Assembly (NCBI GenBank): GCA_037783545.1
Contig: JBBELK010000482.1
Location: 1,302,001 to 1,366,000 of the forward strand
Origin: Henricia sp. BOLD:AAB3569
Taxonomy: Eukaryota > Echinodermata > Asteroidea > Spinulosida > Echinasteridae
Length of the DNA stretch: 64,000 bases
Direction: 5' to 3'
Of this stretch, positions 18,941-33,100 are shown piece by piece. Made by a program: the position numbers and the translations under genes. The notes beneath the pieces are model-generated. The model did no database searches and was not told the origin of the DNA. It saw only the letters and a program-made list of their open reading frames with translations. The stretch's first letter is position 1. Each line of letters starts with the position of its first letter.

Positions 18941-21900
18941 CTGTACAAAGTAAAACAAAAACAGTGTTTTTATTCATGTCGTCCATTTTCTAGGTAAGGG
19001 CTACCAAAGTCACGTGCAGAGAAACCAGTCCCTCAATCAGAAACAAGAGATATTCAGAGTGCTTGGCGCTCGATGCGCATTTGGGTCTTTCCACAGTAAA
19101 AGGGGCATTTTGGCAACACAGACCATATTTTCGAGGAAATACTTTTGTCTGGTCTAAAAATAAAAGAAATAAGTTTAAGTTGTTCTGAAGAGATAACTTA
19201 GGCCCAAAAAGGGTTACAAATAGTGTGACAACATGCCTTTCTAAAAACCCTGTGTACAAATTTCCAATATAACGCTCGTAACTGGGACGGCCTAAAATGT
19301 AACAATTGTCGGTCCCTGTTACGTGCATTATATTGGAAATTTTTACACAGGTGTGACGAGGGGGCAATTTCATAAGGCTCTTTTGCACAAAAATGTTTTT
19401 GCTTTGTAAAAATGGGTTAAAGCAGTCCAAATTGTAAGTCAACGTTGTGTTCTCAGCAAGAGCAGCAGAACACCAGTCAACTGTGATGGGTAATTCCTAA
19501 AATTAGGGGTCCAAAATGTTTGGTGTCCCAGTTACGTACGACACTCTCTGCTTCAAAAATCACCACTTATGACCACAAATTCTCAGTAATGGACTGTGGC
19601 CTGTGATTATAGCAGGGATGTGATTGGATGTTTGAAAAAAAACTGAAATTGCGAGCGCACAGCGTGAAGCCATTACGGCATGGGATTCACAAGGGTCATG
19701 TTTTTTGGCAAAAAACCAGAAAAAAACCTGAAAAATCACATCCCTGTTATAGGGGGCAGCATCATTTTCTTCAATATTTTGTTTTCTGATTCCTGAAAAA
19801 TATTAAAAACTAAAGACCATAAAGGCTTATAATTTACTCCATGGTATTGAATAGGAGTTTGTTGTCCCGGGTTACCTACGCCAATGAAAATTGGCTGTAG
19901 AATGAGTTTGCATTAACCTTGGTGCCAAATATACACAAACATTAAATTTGAGTGGCATTTGTACAAATAAAAATAAATATTTTCTACTGGGAAACCACTT
20001 TCAATCATTAAAAACACTTGGAAATCTTAAAAAGCATGTCACACTTTTGGACCCCTAATTTTGGGAATTACCCTAATACACATCACATACGAGTTTGACT
20101 GTTACCCAATTTTTACAAAACAAACAATTTTGGATTGAGTTTTTTTCCTTCTAAATAGCTTGAAATTGGCCCCAGTACCACTCTTCTTTCGATCTTCGTA
20201 AAGTGAGATTACTAATGATGAATAACTAATCTTCATCAAATGAAGTAATTTCTCTAGTGTGAACAGGATTAACAACACCCTTACCTCTGCTATTTGCCTT
20301 TTAATCTCTATGTTATCTGCCGATAACCGCTGATGTTTTTCTTCGTCTTCTCTGCTAGGCGCGGCAAGCCCCAATGGGTTTTTAGTATATATCCCGTCGG
20401 GGTTCTTGCGAATAAAAAGGATCTGTTTAAAAATTGGTAGACAGAAATTCATAAAAGTTCAAGAAAAAAATACATTTCATGTTTTTACTTCAAGTGGAAG
20501 ACACTTGTAAGCTTCATGCAATTCAGCCTACAGGTTGCGAATTGAAGTTCATTACACCCATTAAAAAAAATAAAAAAATAAATAAATATTCACAAATGAA
20601 CTCCCAAGCGATGTCATTGGATTAAACAGTTAACATGACATTAATTACAATTACAAAATGCTACTCGATGCATGCACAAAAACTAAATGGTGTGGCTAAA
20701 CATACTTGTGACTCGGAAAGGATTCGAACCCAAACCACAGAGGTGAAAAGCAAGTAAAGTACTACTATGCTGACCTGGCCTCTCTCAAAAATACATTCAT
20801 TCGTTGAAATATACAAATAAACAGGTCCACTATCTCACCTTTGGAGCAAATATTAAAATTAGTGTAATAGTTGAACAGAAGATAACTGTGAGGGCAGCAA
20901 AGCCAAAGACTGCGTCCTGCTGACTACGAATGATTACTGTTACTGGCGCTGTAATAATACACAATACCTGTGGGCACAGAACAAAGACAAAAACACGATC
21001 TGTAATGTCTAAATGTTTTAAACAACCATTTGACCAAAAAAGCCTTACTCAAATGAAAGGTATGAATAAGTGATTATTTTTAGGGACTCTGACCTAGGGA
21101 CTGCCGGGGTGAATGAATTTGATACAAATGTTGACAAATGTCCAAATGAGTTTGGGAAATCTGGATGCAGTGAAAAGCAAATTGGCTCCACCGGGATTAG
21201 AACCGCGGACCTTCTGCTTAATGTGCAGACGCCCTACCAATTAAGCCAACTTGTGGTCTCGAATCACAGTAGTGCAGTTGTTCCTCACTAATTGGGATTG
21301 GCTATCACGTGAGCTTAGCAAGCCCTACAGAGGGATAAACCCTTCAATGAGACAACCACCCTTCCCAAAGATCATTTAAGATATGCCGCGGTCCACGGTT
21401 CAAATCCCGGTGGAGCCAAGTTGCTTTTCACTGCATCCAGATTTCCCTAACTCATGGACATTTGTATCAAATAAAAGGTGAAAATGTCTAACTATACAAT
21501 GCAATAAATCTGCCCGAGATATCTTTTTACAAAAAAAGAAAATGATAATTGAAGATGAATTTACATAAATGTGAACAAAACTAGACCCTTGACTGCCGTG
21601 GTATAACGGCTCCATCTTCCATGCACTATAGCCAGGGAACCAGCCTAAGTAGGACAGTGACTTCGCACAATTTGTTGAAAGCATTGACACATCTTTTCAT
21701 TGTTTTCCTGGAATGCAGATTAATTGAGTACAATTTCTATGAATTTCAAAAAAAAATTAAAATCAATTTGTTTTTAAAATTATTCAAAAATCAACAATTT
21801 AAAAATTTACAGAATTAAGACTTGAACTCACGACTCAAAACATTATTTCTATTTTAAAAATATTTAAAAACTCACCGAAACATTGTAAACAGACATGCCG

Positions 21901-24900
21901 ACATATCTAGAATCGTTCAAATCTCGAACAGACATGTTCCTTGTTTCGTAGGCTAGGAACAACCCAAATATTAGGAGTAGACCATTGATGGCGTACAAGA
22001 TACCTGTAGGGGTAAACAAAGTGGTTGGGGGGAGGGGCGGGGGAGAGCGGGAAGGTATGGAAAGTAGAAATAAAAGAGTTAGAGAAAGTTGCAGAACATG
22101 TGATTTGTATTCCATAACTAAAGGCCTGTCTACACGAACCAACATTTGTTGGCCAACAAGGTCTGACGATGTCGGACGATGTCGGCCGACCAAAAGTTGG
22201 ATGGTGTAGACGTCACTCCAGACAACGTCCAACAACATCCACCTAGTTGGAGCATGTATGAACATGTTCCTATCGCGGCCCGACTTGTTGGAGCTTGTTG
22301 GAGAAACGGGCCAATAGCAGATTAAATCACCTGCCACGTGAAGGCAGCAACCAACTGCAGTCGAGATATGCTGGAACATGTTGGTTTGCACGGTCGAGCA
22401 CATCCATGTACCGCCCAACAAGTTCCAACTTCATGGTCCGTGTTGGCCAACAAATGTTGGCTCGTGTAGACAGACCTTTAGCAAAGTAAAATTTGGTATG
22501 GTGTCTAATCACACACCAGATTGCTCAATCACAGGACTCCACCCTACTTGAACTCACAAATAAATTAATTTGGAAAGAGTTTGAAAACTTGTAATGCAGG
22601 GTCTACATTTTCTCAGATTTTAACACCAAGTACAAGTTGGCACTTGAGAGTTAAAGGCAGTATACGTCATTGGTAATCTCGAAAATCAGAAATGTTCACA
22701 GATTTACGCCTAACTTACACAATATAAACATGATGACCGTAGAAAACTTCCCCTGAAATAGTTTTGTCTGAAGTGCTATAGTCTTTGAGAAATGAGTAAA
22801 ACAATTAGTTTTGGTCTCATGAGATGAAAATTAATTCAATTCGCCACAAAACCATTTCGCCCCAAATTATTCGTCCAAACACTACATCGCCCAATTGCCA
22901 CTTCGCCCCAAAACCACTTCGTGCACAGGCCGTGGTTCAGGGCGAAGTGGTTTTGGGGCGAAATTACTGCAAACCCTTTGTTGACTGTTTTCTCAAAAGT
23001 TAGACGAAGTACGAAGCTGGTTTTTGCTCAGGTTGGTTTTAATCATGCATATCTTCAATCACACAGGGGGATAAAACTATTTGTAACAGTTTACCAATCA
23101 TGTATACTATCTTTAAAGTACTCCACTACAACAGTGCTCATATGTAGCACGATATGTGGCAGAGGGCATCCCCCTACCATTGTTCCCCCATTGTGTCTCA
23201 AACATCCAAGGAATTTCCAAGGAATTCCTTTCAGTTTTTAGGGGGGGGGGGGGGGGGTTGGGTTGGTGCGTTAACAAAAGGGAAGAGTGTGTTGAGGTAT
23301 AGGGGCGTTAGGGGGAGGGAGGAGGAGGGAGGGGGGGAGGGGGGGGGGGAGTCCCTTTGCCACATATCGTGCTGGGTATAACAGTGCTAGGTCGTCACCT
23401 AAAAGTCACACTTCAAGTCACAAGATTCCGTGTTTAACCAAAAGCAAATCTCAAGTCATACACGTCTGTGTGCTGAAAAACACTTACTCTGTGACTAAAC
23501 ATGTTTCTGTGTAACCTAAGCAAACAGTCACGAGCTTTGGCCGTGCGACCTTAAACACAGTCCGATTGAACGGGTTATACAAGTGCTCTTCAGTGCAGTC
23601 GCGGCCTGCAAATGGGTCAATAGGGACCGATTCTGCAAGAAGTCCGGCATATAGGTTTAAGATCCCGTCTCGCGCTTGAAATGTTGGGGTTGATTTCCAA
23701 TGTGCGGGGAAAGTGCGATGTTACACGATCGTAATTAGGCCAATCAAACAACGTTAAGAGGCCATTTACAGAAAGATAAACTCCTGTCTCTATTTACTAA
23801 TGTCCGCAGCAGTCACAGGGTTGAAGTTGCTTTCACAGTGAACTTTTTGGGGAAATAAAATCACTTCGAGTGAGAAAATTCTTTCAATAGACTACTAAAG
23901 TGTGATGTCAGTTGCCATGGTAATTGGGTCTAAACATTCACTGGTAATCTGAAACGCCTATTGGTAAAGTGCAGGGAAACAGTTCACTGGTTTTAGTGTA
24001 GACCCAGTAACCATGGTAACACACAAAGGGTGACGTTTTCACTTTAGTAGACTATTGTCCAAGCTTAATTTCAACCCACTGAAATTCTCTTAGCATATTT
24101 TTTTTATCTCTCCATTATTTTCAAATGATTTATTTGGCAGAGGTTATTAATATGACCTAAAATTGCAATATGTCCTGCTAAAACTGTAATTACAAAATAG
24201 AACATGCAATGAAAAATAGTAATTATATGTACTGATTGTGTATACTTGAAGGAGCGTGTTCAGATTTTGCCAAAAATTAGATTCCGTTTTAATCTAAAAA
24301 TCATAAAAGAACTCCCCAAAATACTATTCACGGGAAGAAAACAGGAAATTTGCAATCTCCAATTTGGATGTGGAAGCAAAAAGGTTGGTGTGATCACTGT
24401 ACTGCTTTATGTCACCCAAGAAATTAGTTTACAAAACATCAGTTTTTATTATGTTATCCTTGAAAATATACCGAAATTTCAGAATGGTAATGAGAAAAAT
24501 ATGACAATTGATATGGTATCAAAATCTCAACACTCATGGGGAAAATTAGGAGGTTGTGCACCTATCAATTGTTTTCCCCACCCCTCCACCCCCGGGCTGC
24601 GTGACACAATTGTGGGGCACAATTTAGGTGACAAATCCCCACCCTCGGGTGCAAAACATGTATTTCAACATGTATTTCAATGGGTCAAAATGCCCACCCT
24701 GGGGCACGAAAAAAAGTGACCAAGCCCCACCACCTAAGGGGTGGGGCAGCGGGGGGCTGGGGGCGGTGTGAACAATTGATAGGTGCATAAGGGTTAAACA
24801 AACCTCAATTAAACAAATCTGTGTAAAATGTATCCATGCTTACCCAACCAAATTGATAAATTTTTGGCTTCGCAGTGCTCTAACTGTGGTTGTATTTCCA

Positions 24901-27122
24901 AATCTTCTTCATAATGCTCCTCGACATCGAAGTCTTCGATGCTACGATACAAGGGGTCAATGACCTGCCAAATCGTCAGTAGAATCATGTTGACTAGGAG
25001 GTGCGATCCGATCATTACGTACATCTTCCAGACTTCAACTTTCTGTTTCAAATCAAAACCAGAAATATTAAAATAAAAATTGAAAAACGATAATTAATTA
25101 AAGGCACAGGCTCGTCAGCAATGCGCGTGCGCCAAATTCGTGCCACGAAATACGCAGCTCCACGCCTTTGCTATGGAGCTGCGTATTTCTTAGCACGAAT
25201 TTGGCGCGCGCGCATTGCTGACGAGCCTGCCTTTAACCCCCTGACATAACATGGGATTATTTTGTAAGATGGGTCGCTTTCGGAAGGCATTTTTTTGGTA
25301 ATTGTTTTTGAATAACTGTAAACCTCAATTTAACTACCCTGTTGGAGCCTGTACAGTCACCTTTAACGAATCAGGCCGATCCTAGGAAATCTGGGCTCCT
25401 AGCCAAGCTCCAATCATTTGTGTACCATGCACAACAGAAGCTACCAATCAACCTACTTCTGGCCCAGTGACACAATGTAAACAGCTGTTTGCAACCAATG
25501 GTTTGACAGAGAAATAGCCCCAGGGTACAGCGCTTCCGGAGTCTCCCCTTTGAATCCCATGTAATTTTGTGTGTGATGCATGTGAACTTATCCGACGACC
25601 AGGAAGGCACCATCATTATTATTACCCCTGATCATAGGGCTCCATATTACATCACTCCGTATATCATCTCAGCTCCCTATCAGGCACTCAATGGCTAATA
25701 AAACACATCAACATTCAGGGATGCCAGTGGCTCTCACCTTCAGGGCCGGAAAAAGAAAATCCACTGTGCGTGTATGTACGTGTGTACTAGTACGTGTGTA
25801 CACAGCCTTGCCAGCACATGGAATTCCTGAACATGTACATTGACAGTGTGCAATGTCACCGGCACCACTGCTGTATGGATACAGCGCCCTCTGTAGTCTA
25901 TGTACTTCTGATCAATAGTCTGGTTTCATGGTACTTTAGCCGTGAATGATTATGGCCGGGATACAGACATACTGCATGTGTGCAAAGAGTTGAAAATATT
26001 ATTTCCTGCCGTTTATTTTTCCGGCTTGAAAAAAGCCGGAATTCCGGCAATAGCCAGAAGACTGGCATCCCTGAACATTTGCTACCCTCTCAGGTACCGA
26101 TTTCCTCCTGGGCGGAGAGAAGAAATGTATGGCAAAGTGCCTTGCTCAAGGGCACACGTACCATGGATGGACCGGACTGGAATTCGAACCCACAACCCTT
26201 AGAACTAACCAAGGTCTTGAATACGATCCACTAGACCGCTCCACCATGGCACTCCAGAATGAAAATTGGTCTCTGGTATTAATGACTATTTCGGTTTTGC
26301 CCGCATGTTGATTTGGCCTTCAAGGATCGGTCTAGCACACCGACTCACCTGCAGGCTGATTTTCCGTCTTCGCCTTCGGCCGTCCTCACTGTCCGACTTC
26401 TCCTGAGTCACCAGACTATGCATCATCCAGATCTTACTGAACATGGCTCCGTAGCCAAGCGAGAATGCCACACCCAACAGCCAAGCTACTGACTGAAGAA
26501 AAACAAATTTAACATTAAAGCCCAAATTGCAGTTACCCAAAATTTTACTTCACGAGTTGACAAGAAAAACCAGATTAAAAATATTGACAGCAAATGGTAA
26601 CAAACACCACATTATTTTTTTTATTTCTGTGTAAAGTTATACCTTTGTGAAAAAAATGTCCAACTGAAATATTTTTTTTTTTTACATTTTTTAAAAACAA
26701 TTATTTAGTCCAAAAACCATGCATGGATTTTTTAGGTTTTCTGAAATATTACAGCATCTATGTGGCTGAAATTTCTACAAGGCAGTTTATCAACATTATT
26801 CTTTAGTTATGTAATGCTGTTGTTCCAATCATGTAATCTGTCTTTAACATTATCTCAAGCAACTCCTACAAATGACATCCACATATTCACAATAAAACGT
26901 AAATAATATGTCCCTATAATATAATATGCCCCACACTTAATCTCCATACGAGTTTATTGTCCTCTCCGGTATTATAAACGAAACGCACTTTGCTAGTAAT
27001 GTCGACGCCAGCCCACGGCATACTCCCTCTACAAGGTGAAGGGCACTACGATCGTTATCGCTGGGGCTCATTGTCATGAGCTGAACTAGACAAACTGCCT
27101 TAAGGCAACGCGGGAGAACGAA

Positions 27123-27158
<36 letters not shown>

Positions 27159-30100
27159 AGGGGGGTTGGGAGTAGAGTTTAGTATAGGCAGGTGAATATG
27201 CTAGCCGAAGCAGTCAGTTCGTATTAGTGACGCCAATTTCTTTTCTCCCCGTGTTGGAGACAATTCGATATGCGCAGCCGAAGGGGCAATAAGAGAAAGC
27301 CATTTAGGTGTTTAAGAAAAGACTGGCAGAATAGGAAAAAAATACGCTATTTGGTCGAGCAAAATCGCTCAAATTGAGTGTGACAAATGTCTGGGTTTTT
27401 TTTTTTCCTTTGTTGTTCCTTTTTTCTTTGAGCAACGAATCTTCTCGAATGGATAAGCAGGGAATATTAATTCCAGCCGATTAGAGTTGGCCACACAAAT
27501 AGCTTAGCACTGACCAATACATTACTACATGGAAAAGGCAAGAGAAAAATCAATCACAAAAAAACATGGGGAAGATGTGAATTGTGGAATGAAATTCATG
27601 AACATATTGTCACATTAGAAAAGATTTTCAGAGATTCCAAAAAGGATTATTTTCAGGTTGTTCTAAGGAGAAAACTTCAAACCTAGAATGTTATACAAAT
27701 AATTAATTTTTATGGTACGAATATTTTCATGAGTTGAAAGATGAAATAATTCCATCTTTCAACGAATTAAAATATTCGTTCCATTGAACAAATAAAGAAC
27801 ATTCATTATTTGTTTTATATAACCCCCAAAAAGCTCATTGTCATTTGATTGGAGAACATCAAAATATGAAGAAAAAAAATACCCTTACATCCCTCGCATC
27901 ACAATGACCGAATCCCACTCATCTACATGTACCACACGCGCGTCTTACGCAAATGCGTCGTGCAATGTCACGTGCGTATACGAACACGCGCTTTCCCTGG
28001 GGTAAGAACGGTCGTTTGAAATTGAACAAGTGAGTTGTCACTTGTTCAATTGAAGAACGAGGTGCCATTCTCCGGGGTGTGTTCGCCCCGGGGCGAGTTT
28101 CAGGACAAAACATGTGAATCGACGTGTGGTTGAACCTAGGAGTGAGTCACTCTGGGGCAGCCCCGGGGCGGCCTTGGGGTGACCCCGGGGATAGTTGTTC
28201 TTATGGGAAAGGGCCTAAATGCTTAATTAAAATGTAGGGCATAATTGCAAATCTTGCATACTGGTTTTGATTAATGTATGTACTCACACTGCAAACCATT
28301 GGGAAGTGATCTACACTAACATACTGCCCGTCTAGCCCCATGAGAAAGACACTTATTAGACCGATGATACAGCCAATGGCTGTCAAGTTGTTAATGTGCG
28401 GCTGGGAACAACTGATGTACCTAGAAAAACACACAAACACACAGATTGGAAATGGGCTGATGATGTAAACAGGCAAATTGTTGTGTTATGAAAAAGCCAT
28501 TAAGCCTAGCGTACATCGACATTGCAACTGGAAGCAACTCAACTGATCAGTTGCTGTCGATGTGCGCACAACGACAGCAACTGATCAGTTGCGCAACTAG
28601 CGGCAACTGGGAGCAACTAGTCAGTGCACATTTCTAGAGCGCGCACATCGACACGGTAAAGCCTAGAGTACATTGACCTCGCAACTGGAAGCAACAGTTG
28701 CTGTCGATGTGTGCGCAGGTGATCAGATTCACGCGAGCAACTGGCAGCAACTAGTTGCAAGTACGTGTACATCGACGCAACTGACCGCAACTGGGTACAA
28801 CTAGTTGCCAGAAAGTAGAACATGAGCAACTCGCGGCAACTGGGATTTTTTCAGTTGCCGGTAGTTGCAAGTGCGCGTACATCGACCTTTTTGAGCAACT
28901 GATCAGTTGCTCCCAGTTGCAGGAAACACCAGTTGCCACTAGTTGCTTCTGGTTGCAAGGTCGATGTATGCTAGGCTTTAGGTTATACTGATAAATAATC
29001 CCAGCAGGATTTCGTTTCAATAGGTGTGTTAAGGTAAAGTATCCCCCTTCCCATATAACAGTAATAATGCAAACAAAATAGATTGCTGGTATTCATCTTA
29101 TGTAGTCTGACGAGTATTTGGTGAGCCCGTTCTCGTTTGATTAATATACTGTTAATTTTTTGACATTATCAATTTGGATAATGATTAGCACTGTGTTCTT
29201 GGAGCTTCCCAGAGACACTATGAGAAAAACTTCATAGCATGCTTGGGTGGGACTCGAACCCACGACCTCCTGCATACTAGGCAGATGCCTTTTTAAAACT
29301 CGACCACCAAGAAGGCCGGTGTTGAGTAGTTGGTTCAAATAATTTTGATTTAGCATGGCATTTCACATTATTACCCCTGGTCATTGGGCTCTTAATAGCA
29401 TTCCTTAATTTTTTCCTTCCGAGCTTCGTGGGGAGTTTATACCATATCGAATAGCTTTCATCTTGTTGGGCAACCTTTGCCATTTAAATTGGTCCACAAT
29501 GCAGGCACAAAACGTGCAACCATGCATGTCCTCAAGGAACAAAGAAACTGCCCTACAAGATGGCAGCTATTTGATCCAGTCTATACAGCCCGAGGTGCCC
29601 GTTTGCTCATGAGCTAATCAAGCACACACCACTTTCAGGTATCCATTTCTTCCCTTACCCAGTATGCCGATAGATCATGTTGAAGACGATACAAAAACAG
29701 GCAAATAAGATAGCCAAGCCAGCTAGGACGCAGACAGGGATGAAGAGATTTTTGGAGATGGCCCTGAATTGGGTTTGGGTGTCCACGCCATCCTTGGGAG
29801 GTCCAGCTCCACCTGGGAGAGCAGGAACAAACAAAAACACTGTTTACACTCGAATCGGCAAAGGTGGATATACAGATCACAAAACTGAACATTTGCCGCG
29901 TTTACTACACCCCAAATCGCTTCAACTCGCCTTCAGAAACCGCAAAAGTCACCACTAAATGTAACTGCAGCGCATGCGTGAGCTGTTAGTTGTTGCTGCA
30001 CTAGTGCCAGATTGGTCAATTAAATCTACTACACTGCGGGCACCGCCCCAAGGACACTCAAATCTGTATTCGGGTAGCATTTACACAACAAGCGATTGCA

Positions 30101-33100
30101 GGGTTCAACCCCGCAATTGCGGGGTTCAACCCTACCCCAAAGGTGACTTGAAAAAGGCGAATCAGACCCGGGTCTGATCCGCCTTTTTCAAGTCACCTTT
30201 TGCATTTACACTTAGTGCCTACCCGGCTTCAACTCCCCTTTTTAGAAATTGCAGAGTTCAATTCGGCAAAGGCGAATCGAGTGTAAACGGGCCTAAAGAA
30301 TGTTTAACATTAAAGAGCAAGACCATGGTAAGACTGGGATGAAGAGGCGCTTTACAATTTCTCAAGAAAAATCGGAAATTTGGCAATGTAGTAGAGTTGA
30401 ATTGAAAGCAAAATACTGATACAATCATTAGGTTGAACTGTTTTATTGATTCCTTGAATTTAAAGATGAATTTCTTGGCTGAACCAATCCTTTAAAGAGT
30501 TTTTGTGTTGGACAATGCCTTTAACTATTTACTACAGGATTTTGTTCAAGGTTTGTGACATAATTAATTAGAGGCCACCGTTTGTTTAAGTGTATTTCTA
30601 AAGCCACTGTGAGTGACGCGCTTTAGTGAAAGAGTTAACCATCATCTTGTCCGTTTCTACTGAAGACAAAATGGCAGTTTATTTGGCACGTGCACAGCAG
30701 TTGGAATGATGCAAACCCCCATTAAAAAAGCGCTGTCTAATCTTTCTATGCCAAAATTCTGTCGCTCTCCGGCAAAAACCTTCTCTGAGCAGATTTGATT
30801 TTGTCATTGCAATTTCTACTGGAAGAAAAATTGTTCCAAAGCGTTTCCGAATTAGTTAACATGCACAGTAGAAACACGTTTCTGTTTAGGTAGGACACAT
30901 ATTGGGATGAAGAGATTCTTAGAGGCGAGTTAAAAAATAGAAAGAATGCTTCGTTAATTTTCACATAAAAATGCCTCCCCTAAAACTTGCTTAAATTCTA
31001 CATACATGTGGGTGTGCTAAAACGCTCTCTATTTGGCACTGTAAAGCGAGCCTCCCACTGTGCGATTTTCGCCACGAATTTCCTACGAATTGGTATGATT
31101 ATCGGAGACTGCCTATATAGACTCTACACACAATCGTGCCCAATCGTACCCAATCGTAGGAAATTCGTGACAAAAATCGCACAGTGGGAGGCCCGCTTAA
31201 GTGCATGAATAATTTTCAGACATGGCTGTCTTTGTGTTGCGAAGTGTTTTTTTTTTTCCAGAAAAATTAAAGCTTACTGAGGTGAAAAATTGTAAAGAAA
31301 ATGGATGTTTAGTATTTTTCCCCCACACATGCAGCATCATGTCCTGAGAAAATTTGGAAAACTTTTACCTTTTTTAAAAATAAGTGCTTGGTCCAATTAA
31401 TCACTCTTCAATGGACATTTATTTAGTTTGTTGCACCCATGATGCACCATGTTCTTAGTTAACATATGTTTCAATTATCACTGCATTACATTCCGGTCAA
31501 TGCTCGGCTTTTGTCGCAGTCAAAGGCCGTCTTTTGTCGACTCACAATGACTGATTGATTTTTACAACCACGACATAATAAGTTTTAATAAAAATCATAT
31601 TTCACCGCTTCGTACGTCTGTGCTGTGTTTATTATTGCATACGAGCAGATGTAATGACCGCAACAGAACAAGGACGTGCCATAATTAACACACAAAACAC
31701 CGACCTTGGTTGGCAGTGACGCATTATAGTTCATTACAGCTGCCGATTTTGTGAATTATTTCACGGATGTTCTCACGTACATGTAGATGCCAATTAGAAC
31801 CAGTTCCTGGAATTTCCATGTGGGGATATTTTGCAGGGTTCTAGTTGAGTCTATCAAGACCAGAGCCGATAAAATCACAAGGCCATGACAAGTGCCGCAC
31901 AAGTCTGTCACAAGTCCAGTAACAAGAAGCAAAGGATGAACATGCACAAAATAATTGTTAATAATTCATTTGAGTACTAGTTTGTGACTTTAAATAAGAC
32001 CCAGGGACTTGTGGTGGACTTGTGATGGACTCGAATACAACCCTTACAGGGCCTGATCTAGGATTCTGCAAAGGGGGGAGCGTGAAATGTTTAAGCATGA
32101 AATGCGGATGACAATGAAATGGCGAGCGCGTAGCACGAAGCCATAATGGCGTGGGGTCTAGGGTCCGCATAAGGGCCCCCTGAAAATTTTCGATTCTAGA
32201 TGCTTTGTGGTGTAATCTCAGGCAATATTTAACCACTTTAATTTTTTTTTTGAAAAGGGGGGAGGGGGCGTGCGCCACCCACGCTCCCCCCTGCCTTATA
32301 TATTTTTTACAATCTGGTAAATGCTTTCTGAAAATGTGTGAAATGATTAAGTCTGATGAAAAATAAAAAATAAAAACCTAAAATGGAAAGCAAAAAAAGG
32401 TAATAAACAGACCTTTCTAAAACCTTCCTGTTAAATTCCCCACATAACATGTTTAACAGAATAGGAGAATCAGGTTGGTGTAATGGTACTTTCCTTGCCT
32501 TCCACCTCTGTGGCCCTGGTTCGAATCCCGTCCAGGTCAGTATGTGGATTGGGTTCTCAATCCCTGCTTGATTCCGTGAGTTTCCCCTTATACAGAATTG
32601 TGTAGGGGTTTTCCTCCCACCTCTAAAACTAAGCATTTCTTCATCGTCTTCTCTTCAGAGATTTCTTTAGGCTTATTGTACAAGCTACAGTGCTTTTTGG
32701 GCACTTTTGAGGAATCCTTGGTTTCAGTACCAGACAGAATTACTAATAAATAACATTATATTTAGTTTTTCATGACGTACGTTTTAGGCAGATAGCTCTA
32801 TAACTTGCATTCTTTATCGATGTAGAAGTAATTTGCTTCAATTTCTTTACGGTTTACCCCCCGGCAATTTGCCCGAACCGTTCCTTAAAAGTGTAGCCTC
32901 TTGTTACATCTTAATTAGATGATATTCACGGCCATTTCACCTGGTCTTTCTGCATATTATCCTCGCGCATTCTAAACAATCCAATTATGCGCAAATTACG
33001 TATTTATGCATTGCAATTGCTTTGCCATCGATGGCCTGTCAATTTCACAGCTTCTTACTGCGTATTGCATTGTGGACAATCCAGGAAGTTTTTTAAAAAA

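Noticed and set aside
21864-22421. 185-residue minus frame as a single gene
   Set aside because: Only its last 43 codons are a receptor exon; the rest is the 22118-22481 MITE and intron, and an acceptor at 22004 separates them.
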